Shown piece by piece: positions 8,168 through 15,408 of a DNA stretch of 64,000 bases. The first letter of the stretch is position 1. Each line of letters opens with the position of its first letter. The stretch is taken from NCBI RefSeq assembly GCF_001422045.1, contig NZ_LMLW01000010.1, positions 317,489-381,488 of the forward strand, written 5' to 3'. The notes beneath the pieces are model-generated. The model was not told the DNA's origin. It did no database searches and saw only the letters and a list, made by a program, of their open reading frames with translations. This DNA is from Sphingomonas sp. Leaf242 (GTDB taxonomy: Bacteria; Pseudomonadota; Alphaproteobacteria; Sphingomonadales; Sphingomonadaceae). A program made the translations under genes and the position numbers.

Positions 8168-9166
8168 TCAGACCCAGCCGTCGAGCACCTGATCCGGCGG
8201 GCGATGGCCATCGGCCCACATCCGGATATTCTGGATGACGCGCTCGCCTGACGCCATACGCCCTTCGAGCGTCGCCGAGCCCATGTGCGGCAGCATCACA
8301 ACGTTGGGCAACGCGAGCAGCCGCGGATCGATCGCCGGCTCATGTGCCCAGACGTCGAGCCCCGCGCCGGCGAGCTTGCCCGCCTCTAGCGCCTCGACCA
8401 GTGCACCCTCGTCGACGATCCCGCCGCGCGCCGCATTGATCAAATACACATGCGGCTGCATCAGGCCGATCCGGCGGGCGTCGATCAGGTCGCGGCTGTC
8501 GGCGTTCAGGGGCGTGTGGATCGTGACGATGTCGACGGCAGCGAGCATGTCGTCGAGTGACGCGTGGAAGGTAGCCGCCAGCTGCGCCTCGCGGACCGCG
8601 GGCAGACGGGTGCGATTGTGATAATGGATCGTCAGCCCGAACGCGCGCGCTCTGAGCGCGACCGCCTGGCCGATCCGCCCCATCCCGACGATCCCGAGTG
8701 CCTTGCCGCCGATCCGGTGGCCGAGCATCCCGCCCGGGCTCCAGCCCTTCCACTGCCCCGAGCGCACCAGCTTCTCGCCCTCGGCCAGGCGGCGCGGGAC
8801 CGACAGGATCAGCGCCATCGTCATGTCGGCGGTGTCTTCGGTGAGCACCCCTGGCGTGTTGGTGACGATGATGCCGCGTGCGCGCGCCGCCTTCAGGTCG
8901 ATATGGTTCACGCCCGCGCCGTAGTTCGCGATCAGCTTCAGGCGGTCGCCCGCGCCCGCGATCAGGTCGGCGTCGATGTCGTCGGTCACGGTCGGCACGA
9001 ACACGTCGCAATCGGCCATCGCCGCAGCGAGCTGCTCGCGGTCGAGCTTGGTGTCGGCGCGGTTGTTCTGCGTGTCGAACAGCGCCTCCATCCGGTCCAT
9101 CAGCGTATCGGCCAGCTCGCGGGTGACGACGACCTTGGGGTTCGAACAGCGGCGTGTGTCGATCAT
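8168..9166 (-). CDS. D-isomer 2-hydroxyacid dehydrogenase (glyoxylate/hydroxypyruvate reductase type)
   Basis: A 332-residue NAD(P)-dependent dehydrogenase of the D-2-hydroxyacid family. The fold is read from the order of motifs: catalytic-domain strand PKVVVTRELADTLMDRM, the nucleotide-binding GIVGMGRIGQAVALRA, then the catalytic triad Arg in NAARGGIVDEGAL, Glu in GLDVWAHEPAI and His in LPHMGSAT. These are typical of glyoxylate or hydroxypyruvate reductases, but the exact substrate is inferred. ATG at 9166 is chosen because the longer frame runs into the divergent gene's control region. It is divergent from the SH3-like gene. Confidence 0.9.
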   Translation of the reverse strand: MIDTRRCSNPKVVVTRELADTLMDRMEALFDTQNNRADTKLDREQLAAAMADCDVFVPTVTDDIDADLIAGAGDRLKLIANYGAGVNHIDLKAARARGIIVTNTPGVLTEDTADMTMALILSVPRRLAEGEKLVRSGQWKGWSPGGMLGHRIGGKALGIVGMGRIGQAVALRARAFGLTIHYHNRTRLPAVREAQLAATFHASLDDMLAAVDIVTIHTPLNADSRDLIDARRIGLMQPHVYLINAARGGIVDEGALVEALEAGKLAGAGLDVWAHEPAIDPRLLALPNVVMLPHMGSATLEGRMASGERVIQNIRMWADGHRPPDQVLDGWV

Positions 9167-9290
9167 GCGACCGGCTTGGCGAAGGTGCTCGTGCCCGTCA
9201 ACGTCGAGCCCGCAACTTCGGGGCCGCAACTCCGGTTGAGGAAAGCGGTTCGTCGCGATAGGAGTTCGGTTCGCCAGTTAGGACATGATC

Positions 9291-9785
9291 ATGCGCATTC
9301 TCGCCGCCGCGCTTTCCGCTCTTGTTGCCACCGCGCTGGTGCCCGACCCGGTGACCGCGGCCGACGCGACGAAGAAGAGCGTGCCCTATTACGCCTCGAT
9401 CTCGGCGTCGCGCGCACGGATGCGGACCGGGCCGGCACGGACGTATCCGGCGAGCTGGCTGTATCAACGCCAGGATCTCCCCATCAAGGTTGTCGCGATC
9501 TTCAAGGAATGGCGCAAGATCGCCGATCCCGACGGGACCGAAGGGTGGATGCAGGCGAACCTGCTGAGCGGCACGCGCACCGCGATCGTGCATGGCGCGG
9601 GCCCGGTGGACCTGCGCGAGAAGCCCGATGCGGGGAGCCGATTGCTGTGGCGCGCGGCGCCGGGCGTGGTCGGGCGGCTGAGCCGGTGCGGCAATGGCTG
9701 GTGCCGGTTGGATGTGAAGGGGCAGGCGGGGTTTGTTGCCGTTGGCGGGCTTTGGGGTGTCGAGGCTGGTGAGGTTTTGCCTTGA
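9291..9785 (+). CDS. Exported bacterial SH3-like domain protein
   Basis: A 164-residue protein with a Sec signal peptide (hydrophobic ILAAALSALVATALV, cleavage probably after VTAA) followed by two SH3-like repeats: SASRARMRTGPARTYPASWLYQRQDLP...WRKIADPDGTEGWMQ and VDLREKPDAGSRLLWRAAPG...WCRLDVKGQAGFV. Bacterial SH3 domains often bind cell-wall peptides, so a periplasmic role is likely. ATG at 9291 is preferred over 9285 because AGGA then sits seven bases away. It is transcribed away from the hydroxyacid dehydrogenase gene. Confidence 0.8.
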   Translation: MRILAAALSALVATALVPDPVTAADATKKSVPYYASISASRARMRTGPARTYPASWLYQRQDLPIKVVAIFKEWRKIADPDGTEGWMQANLLSGTRTAIVHGAGPVDLREKPDAGSRLLWRAAPGVVGRLSRCGNGWCRLDVKGQAGFVAVGGLWGVEAGEVLP

Positions 9786-9819
9786 GGCTTTGGGAGGGCG
9801 TTTCTTGATGCGGAGGCCG

Positions 9820-9929
9820 ACCCACCCCTAGCCCCCCCTTCCAGGGAGGGGGGTTAAGAAGGGTAGCGTCCCCTTTAGCCGACCAACCTTCTAGCTCCCC
9901 TCCCTGGAAGGGAGGGGTTGGGGGTGGGT
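9820..9929. repeat. GC-rich inverted repeat overlapping the DUF559 3' end
   Basis: Arms begin ACCCACCCCTAGCCCC and end GGGGTTGGGGGTGGGT, with inner hairpins of the form CCTTCCAGGGAGGGG. The right arm encodes the last 13 codons of the DUF559 gene. A half copy lies at 10308-10345 on the other side of that gene; both copies are preceded by GATGCGGAGG. Confidence 0.85.
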
Positions 9930-10274
9930 TAGCCGCTGAAGTTGCATAACGCTTGCCAGGATCGTCTCGGCTACGCCGTCTGGATTGCGGGCGACATCGG
10001 AGTTCCAGAACCGGATCACCGTCCACCCCAGCACTTCCAACCGCCGCGTTCTCGCCGAATCACGAACCGAGCCGATGTGCTGGCTCCCGTCGAACTCCAC
10101 CGCAAGCCGCACCTCCCGGCACGCCAGATCGATGATAAACCGCTCCACCACCAACTGCCGTGTAAACCGCGGGCGGAAATACGCGACCCTATGCCAGATC
10201 GCGATCTCTGCGTCGGTAGGATGGTTGCGAAGCTCTCGAGCACGCCGCGTCATCTCGGGAGGGATGCGGGCCAT
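9891..10274 (-). CDS. DUF559 domain protein, putative endonuclease
   Basis: A 127-residue DUF559 protein, a family placed in the PD-(D/E)XK nuclease superfamily and related to very-short-patch repair endonucleases. The diagnostic core is RELRNHPTDAEIAIWHRV, then RFIIDLACREVRLAVEFDGSQH (acidic active-site residues) and LGWTVIRFWNSDVARNPDGV. The last 13 residues (LTHPQPLPSREGS) are encoded by the inverted repeat at 9820-9929, so the original stop codon has probably been replaced. No methyltransferase or toxin partner is adjacent. DNA cleavage or repair is inferred from the family only. Confidence 0.85.
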   Translation of the reverse strand: MARIPPEMTRRARELRNHPTDAEIAIWHRVAYFRPRFTRQLVVERFIIDLACREVRLAVEFDGSQHIGSVRDSARTRRLEVLGWTVIRFWNSDVARNPDGVAETILASVMQLQRLTHPQPLPSREGS

Positions 10275-10307
10275 CTTTCCAGACTGCGCTAGAGAGATGC
10301 GGAGGGC

Positions 10308-10345
10308 AACCCACCCCCGGCCCCTCCCTTTCAGGGAGGGGGGAA
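10308..10345. repeat. Half-size GC-rich repeat; possible thiolase terminator
   Basis: CCCCTCCCT at 10321-10329, loop TTC, AGGGAGGGG at 10333-10341 form a perfect 9-bp hairpin about 14 bases downstream of the thiolase stop on the minus strand. It belongs to the same family as 9820-9929 and flanks the DUF559 gene on its 5' side. Confidence 0.75.
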
Positions 10346-10354
10346 GTCAGCGGA

Positions 10355-11560
10355 TCAGTTCATCAATTCCACCGCCATCGCGGTAGCCTCGCCGCCGCCG
10401 ATGCAGAGCGACGCTAGCCCGCGCTTCTGCCCGGTCGTCTCCAGCGCCGACAGCAACGTCGCCACGATCCGCGCACCGCTCGCCCCGATCGGGTGACCGA
10501 GCGCACACGCGCCGCCGTGGATGTTCACCTTGTCGTGCGGCAGGCCAAGGTCGCGCATCGCGATCATCGCGACGACGGCGAAGGCTTCGTTGACCTCGAA
10601 CAGGTCGATGTCCGACGCCGACCAGCCGGCCTTCTCCATCGCCTTGCGCATCGCGAACACCGGCGCGGTCGTGAACAGGGCCGGAGCATGGGCATGTGCG
10701 GCGTGCGCCACGACGCGCGCGATCGGCGTGATGCCGAGCCGCTCCGCAACGCTTGCGCGGGTCATCACCAAGGCCGCAGCGCCGTCGGAGATCGACGAGG
10801 CGTTGGCGGCGGTGATCGTGCCGTCCTTCGAGAAGGCGGGCTTCAGCGTCGGAATCTTGGCGACGTCGCCCTTGGCCGGCTGTTCGTCGAGCGAGACCGT
10901 CGTGGTGCCTTTGCGACCGGCAATATCAACCGAAACGATCTCGCGGTCGAACGCGCCGGACTTCTGCGCGGCTTGCGCCCGGTGCAGCGACTCGATCGCG
11001 TAGTCGTCCATCTGCTTGCGCGTGAACTGGTATTCGTGCGCGGTGTCCTCGGCGAAATTGCCCATCAGCTTGCCAGGTTCGTACGCGTCCTCGAGCCCGT
11101 CGAGATACATGTGGTCGTACATCCGGTCATGGCCGATCCGCGCGCCGCCGCGGTGGCTTTTCGAGAGATACGGCGCGTTGGTCATGCTCTCCATGCCGCC
11201 CGCGACGAGGAGGTCGACCGAGCCCGCCGCCAGTGCATCCGCGGCAAGGATCGCCGCCTGCATCCCCGATCCGCACATCTTGTTGACCGTCGTCGCCTCG
11301 ACGTGATCGCCAAGCCCGGCGTTGATCGCCGCCTGTCGTGCCGGCGCCTGGCCAAGCCCGGCGGGAAGCACGCAGCCCATGTAGATCCGCTCGATCTCCG
11401 CGGCCGACACGCCCGAGCGCTCGACCGCACCGCGCACCGCGTCGGCGCCAAGCTGCGTCGCGGTCGCGCCGGCGAGCGCGCCCTGGAACGATCCCATCGG
11501 CGTGCGCGCGTAGGACAGGATGACGATGGGATCTCGATCGGCGGCCACTGCACTCTCCAT
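10355..11560 (-). CDS. Acetyl-CoA C-acyltransferase (thiolase)
   Basis: A 401-residue thiolase that either condenses two acetyl-CoA to acetoacetyl-CoA or cleaves 3-ketoacyl-CoA. The nucleophilic Cys is C96 in NKMCGSGMQAA; the other catalytic motifs are NEAFAV, GGACALGHPIGASGARI (His) and the second Cys in LCIGGGEATAM. GMESMTNAPYL and the length are typical of acetoacetyl-CoA thiolases, so the degradative/biosynthetic type II form is favoured. ATG at 11560 starts just before the conserved IVILSYARTPMGSF. The leucine-degradation genes at 52-58 kb yield acetoacetate, a possible but distant link. Confidence 0.92.
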   Translation of the reverse strand: MESAVAADRDPIVILSYARTPMGSFQGALAGATATQLGADAVRGAVERSGVSAAEIERIYMGCVLPAGLGQAPARQAAINAGLGDHVEATTVNKMCGSGMQAAILAADALAAGSVDLLVAGGMESMTNAPYLSKSHRGGARIGHDRMYDHMYLDGLEDAYEPGKLMGNFAEDTAHEYQFTRKQMDDYAIESLHRAQAAQKSGAFDREIVSVDIAGRKGTTTVSLDEQPAKGDVAKIPTLKPAFSKDGTITAANASSISDGAAALVMTRASVAERLGITPIARVVAHAAHAHAPALFTTAPVFAMRKAMEKAGWSASDIDLFEVNEAFAVVAMIAMRDLGLPHDKVNIHGGACALGHPIGASGARIVATLLSALETTGQKRGLASLCIGGGEATAMAVELMN

Positions 11561-11636
11561 ATATTCTTCTGCCCCCGTATCTGGGGTTGATGTGCGGCAA
11601 TACAAAGCACCGCGGGATGCGCCTAGACCTCCCGTC

Positions 11637-11888
11637 ATGGAAACACTCATCGCGACGCTCAAATGGTGTGCAGCAGGGTCGGGGGTGATCGCCGCCTTCA
11701 TGGTATCGCTCGACTTCGGGCGGCGCGTGACGGGGTGGGGTTTCGTGCTGTTCGTCGGCTCTTCGATCGCGTGGCTGAGCGGTGCGGCCTTGACCGGGGA
11801 CTGGGCGCTGGGCACGCAGAACATCGTGTTGTTCGGGATCAACCTCCTCGGCGTGTATCGCTACCTCGTGCGGAAAACGGGTGTCTGA
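11637..11888 (+). CDS. Small membrane protein (83 aa)
   Basis: An 83-residue protein made almost entirely of three hydrophobic segments (ATLKWCAAGSGVIAAFMVSL, GFVLFVGSSIAWLSGAAL and NIVLFGINLLGVYRYLV), so it is an inner-membrane protein. The last segment resembles helices of PnuC-type small membrane proteins, but that likeness is weak and I do not assign a function. It overlaps the prepilin peptidase start by eight bases, which implies co-translation. The start at 11637 is divergent from the thiolase gene, leaving a 76-base shared promoter region. Confidence 0.75.
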   Translation: METLIATLKWCAAGSGVIAAFMVSLDFGRRVTGWGFVLFVGSSIAWLSGAALTGDWALGTQNIVLFGINLLGVYRYLVRKTGV

Positions 11889-12636
11889 GGCTGCGTTCTG
11901 GGCGGTGTTGCTGGGGGTGCTCGGCGCGATCATCGGCAGCTTCGTCGCGGCACTGGTGACGCGCTGGCCCGACGGGCGATCGGTGATGCAGGGGCGATCG
12001 GTGTGCGATGGCTGCGAGCGGACTCTTCGCGCGATCGAACTGGTACCGCTGCTGAGCGCGCTCGTCCTGCGCGGCCGGTGCAAAGGGTGCGGCGTCGCGA
12101 TCAGTCCGGTGCATTGGCGGATCGAGCTGGCAGGGTTGGCGATAGGCCTAGCTGCGGGGATCGTTGCGCCGGGGACGGTCGGCATCGCCAGCGCGGTGTT
12201 CGGATGGCTGTTGCTCGCGCTGGCAAGCCTCGACCTCGTCGCGTTCTGGCTGCCTGATCGGCTGACGATCCTGCTGGCTGCGACCGGGCTCGTCGGCGCC
12301 GCGCTCGGTATCGACCCGCCGCTCATTGAGAGGCTGATCGGCGGTCTCACCGGGTTCGGCACGCTGTGGTTGGTCGCGTTCGGCTATCGACGCATACGTG
12401 GCCGCGACGGCATGGGCGGCGGCGACCCCAAGCTGTTCGGCGCGATCGGGCTTTGGCTCGGGTGGCAGATGTTGCCCGCCGTCCTGCTTATCGCGAGCAT
12501 GATCGGGCTCGGCGTCGTCCTCGCCGCACACCTCAAGGGGCGTAGCATGGCGGCGGACACCGCGCTCCCGTTCGGCGCGTTGCTGGCGATCGCGGCTTAT
12601 CCCGCGTGGCTGTTCATGATAGGCCTGACGTCATGA
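11881..12636 (+). CDS. Prepilin peptidase (A24 aspartic protease), orphan
   Basis: A 251-residue polytopic membrane protease that cleaves, and usually N-methylates, type IV prepilin-like proteins. The N-terminal GAIIGSFVAALVTRWP, two CxxC pairs (VCDGCERTL and GRCKGCGV, a zinc-binding cytoplasmic loop), and both catalytic aspartates are present: D118 in LASLDLVAFWLPD and D182 in GMGGGDPKLFGA. It starts with GTG at 11881 inside the previous gene. No pilin or type II secretion gene is near, so the substrates are encoded elsewhere. The next gene overlaps by four bases. Confidence 0.92.
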   Translation: MSEAAFWAVLLGVLGAIIGSFVAALVTRWPDGRSVMQGRSVCDGCERTLRAIELVPLLSALVLRGRCKGCGVAISPVHWRIELAGLAIGLAAGIVAPGTVGIASAVFGWLLLALASLDLVAFWLPDRLTILLAATGLVGAALGIDPPLIERLIGGLTGFGTLWLVAFGYRRIRGRDGMGGGDPKLFGAIGLWLGWQMLPAVLLIASMIGLGVVLAAHLKGRSMAADTALPFGALLAIAAYPAWLFMIGLTS

Positions 12637-13079
12637 TCTCGCTCGCTCTCATGCTCGCGCTGCAGGCCGCGGCCCCGTCTGCTGCGGCCAATCCGGGGGC
12701 GAATCCTGGTCCGGGTCCCCTCGGTGCGATCGGCACGCAGAAGCTCCCCGCCAAAGGATGCGCCGCGTATCTCTGGAGCATGGACACCGGCCGGCAGCTC
12801 GTCGCGATGGCGACCGCCGACCCCGCGCAGATCCGCCTGGCGATCGACGGCAAGACCACTGACTACGCGATGACGACGCAGTCGCCCGCGATCGGCTTCG
12901 GCTTTGGCGGCGTGACTCAGTATCGCGGCGGCGATGTGACCGCGACGCTCGACATGGCGGTCGCCGTCCGCGCCGACATCTCGGCGGGGGCGACCGTGAC
13001 GTCAGCGACGCTACGGATCGACCGCCCCGGACGCGATACGATCGTCATGCCGGTCGGTGGCCTAATCGGCTGTGTCTGA
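12633..13079 (+). CDS. Exported hypothetical protein (148 aa)
   Basis: I do not recognise this protein. It has a short signal-like N-terminus (ISLALMLALQAAAPSAAA), a Pro/Gly-rich linker, then a roughly 110-residue domain with regular beta-strand spacing: GCAAYLWSMDTGRQLVAMA, QIRLAIDGKTTDY, GDVTATLDMAVAVRAD and ATLRIDRPGRDTIVMPVGG. Two Cys residues (one near GCAAY, one at the C-terminal GC) could form a disulphide. The ATG overlaps the prepilin peptidase stop (ATGA), so the pair is translationally coupled and may share a role in the cell surface. Confidence 0.75.
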   Translation: MISLALMLALQAAAPSAAANPGANPGPGPLGAIGTQKLPAKGCAAYLWSMDTGRQLVAMATADPAQIRLAIDGKTTDYAMTTQSPAIGFGFGGVTQYRGGDVTATLDMAVAVRADISAGATVTSATLRIDRPGRDTIVMPVGGLIGCV

Positions 13080-13173
13080 GGTTAATTTTTGTGAAACCAA
13101 GCCGTCCTATGTGCGTTACGTGGACGAAGATGGGGGTGAATCGAGCACGATCGCTGCCTGCAAAGGGGATCGT

Positions 13174-15408
13174 GTGACAGCTTCTAATCGCCGGCATCAT
13201 TGGCTCGCTCTGGCGTTGGTAGCGTCGACTACAGGTTTTACCGGGGGATTTGCGGGTCTCGCTTCCGCACAGCTTGCCAAGCCGGGCACCGCTCCGGCCA
13301 AGGGCCCCGACGCGCCCAAGCCGAGCGATCAGCCGCAATCGAACGACCCGCGTTCCGACGCGCCGATTGTGCCCGACGCCGAGTTCGACAGCGCGCTGCC
13401 GCCGTTGAGCGGTGACCTGAACGCGCCGTTGGAAGCGATGGCGCCGCTGCCCGCTCCGACAACCCAGGCCCCCGCCCAGACACGCGCCCAGGCACCTGCG
13501 ACGCCCGCCACCGCAACGACCCCCGCGACCACGCTGGCCGGCGACGTGCTGCCCCCGACCGGCCCCAGCGATCCGCAACTCGCGCAACCGCTGACGCCGC
13601 TGTCGAGCTTTGACACGACCCCGCTCCAGACCGCGGCGGATATAAAGGACAAGGACGCGCCCGAGATCCGCTACGAGACCGCGACCAAGGGGCTCGACAA
13701 GGCGGGCGACGGGCTCGAAGGCGAATACAAGGCACTGTCCGCGCTCGCCGAGGGCAAGGGCAAGGCGGCGAACGCCACGCAGGTCGCAGCGCGCGCGCGT
13801 GAGGACGAGGCGCTGGCCGTGCGGCTGCTGAAGTCGCTCGGCTATTATGATGCGACCGCGATCTCGACGATCGAAACGATCCCCGACGCCGACAAGACCA
13901 AGCCCGCGCGGCTGAAGGCGACGGTCAGCGCGCAACCCGGCCGGCTCTATTCGCTGTCGTCGATCACCGTGAAGGCGGACGCGACGACCCCGCCCGATCT
14001 CGTCCGTACGCAATTGCCGCTGAAGGTCGGCGATCCGATCGAGGCGGCACGGATTCAGGGCGCGGAGGCGAATGTCAGCCTGACGCTGCCGCAGCAGGGC
14101 TATCCGTTCGTCAAGATCGGCGAGCGCGACATCCTGCTCGACGACCAGACCCCGACCGGCGCGTACACGCTGCCCGTCGATACCGGCCCGCGTTCGTCGT
14201 TCGGGCAGCTTCGCACCGAAGGCGATCCGGTCTTCAACCTCGAGCATCTGAACCTGTTCCCGCGGTTCAAGTCGGGGGAACTCTACGACAACCGGATGAC
14301 CGACGACCTGCGCGATGCGCTGGTCGCGACGTCGCTGTTCTCGACGGTGTCGGTCGAGCCGGTCCGCACCGGCACGATCAACCCCGACGGCACCGAGCAG
14401 GTCGACCTGCTGGTGCGCCAGAGCGAGGGCAAGCCGCGGTCGCTCGGCGGCAATGTCGGGTTCTCGACGGGGCAGGGCTTCCGCGCGGAAGGCACGTGGC
14501 AGCACCGCAACCTGTTCCCGTATGAAGGCGCGCTGATCGCGTCGGTGATTGCCGGTACGCAGGAGCAGGGTCTGGCGGGCACGTTCCGCCGCGCCAACGC
14601 GGGCAAGCGCGACAAGACGTTCAGCCTGACCGCGGGCGCGAACCATTCGAATTACGACGCCTATGACGCGTTCACGACCAGCGTCGGCGTTCGCTGGAGC
14701 TACGATTCCACGCCGATCTGGCAGAAGCCGCTGACATATTATTACGGTGGCGAACTCGTCGGCACGAACGAGAGCGTCTACGACTTTACGCAAGGCAAGG
14801 ACGTCCGCCGCACCTACGGCATCGTCGCGCTGCCCGGTCAGGTGAAGTTCGATCGCTCGGACAGTCTGCTCAACCCGACCAAGGGCTATCGCCTCACGCT
14901 CAACCTCAGCCCCGAGACCTCGGTGCAGGGGTCGGTCAAGCCGTACGTCCGCACGATGATTGAGGGGACGTTCTACTATCCCGTCTCCAGCAGCATCGTC
15001 ATCGCGGGCCGTGCCAAGGCGGGCTCGATCCAAGGCGTCGATCGCGACGATCTCGCCCCCTCGCGGCGCTATTACGGCGGCGGCGGCGGTTCGGTGCGCG
15101 GCTACGGGTATCAGCGGCTCGGGCCGTTCGATCCCAACGGCAACCCGGTCGGCGGCCGCTCGCTCAACGAATTCGCGTTGGAGGCTCGCTACCGGTTCGG
15201 CGATTACGGCATCGTGCCGTTCATCGACGCGGGCAACAGCTATGAGAGCAGCACGCCGAACCTGTCGTCCCTGCGCTACGGCGCGGGTATCGGCGGGCGC
15301 TTCTACACCAGCTTCGGCCCGATGCGGTTCGACGTCGCGACCCCGCTGAACCCCCGCAAGGGTGACGGCAAGGTCGCCCTCTACATCTCGATCGGGCAGG
15401 CATTCTGA
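13174..15408 (+). CDS. tamA: TamA-type outer-membrane assembly protein (BamA/Omp85 superfamily)
   Basis: A 744-residue Omp85 protein. It carries a signal peptide (HWLALALVASTTGFTGGFAGLASAQ), an unusual Pro/Ala/Thr-rich linker of about 120 residues, POTRA-type repeats (LYSLSSITVKAD, FVKIGERDILLDD, SFGQLRTEGDPVF), and a 16-strand barrel region with the superfamily signature GGGSVRGYGYQRLGP and a C-terminal Phe (SIGQAF). It works with TamB to insert or transport lipids and proteins at the outer membrane. GTG at 13174 is chosen because AAAGGGG sits five bases upstream and a proper signal peptide results; the frame is open from 13072. The stop overlaps the tamB start (TGATG). Confidence 0.92.
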   Translation: MTASNRRHHWLALALVASTTGFTGGFAGLASAQLAKPGTAPAKGPDAPKPSDQPQSNDPRSDAPIVPDAEFDSALPPLSGDLNAPLEAMAPLPAPTTQAPAQTRAQAPATPATATTPATTLAGDVLPPTGPSDPQLAQPLTPLSSFDTTPLQTAADIKDKDAPEIRYETATKGLDKAGDGLEGEYKALSALAEGKGKAANATQVAARAREDEALAVRLLKSLGYYDATAISTIETIPDADKTKPARLKATVSAQPGRLYSLSSITVKADATTPPDLVRTQLPLKVGDPIEAARIQGAEANVSLTLPQQGYPFVKIGERDILLDDQTPTGAYTLPVDTGPRSSFGQLRTEGDPVFNLEHLNLFPRFKSGELYDNRMTDDLRDALVATSLFSTVSVEPVRTGTINPDGTEQVDLLVRQSEGKPRSLGGNVGFSTGQGFRAEGTWQHRNLFPYEGALIASVIAGTQEQGLAGTFRRANAGKRDKTFSLTAGANHSNYDAYDAFTTSVGVRWSYDSTPIWQKPLTYYYGGELVGTNESVYDFTQGKDVRRTYGIVALPGQVKFDRSDSLLNPTKGYRLTLNLSPETSVQGSVKPYVRTMIEGTFYYPVSSSIVIAGRAKAGSIQGVDRDDLAPSRRYYGGGGGSVRGYGYQRLGPFDPNGNPVGGRSLNEFALEARYRFGDYGIVPFIDAGNSYESSTPNLSSLRYGAGIGGRFYTSFGPMRFDVATPLNPRKGDGKVALYISIGQAF

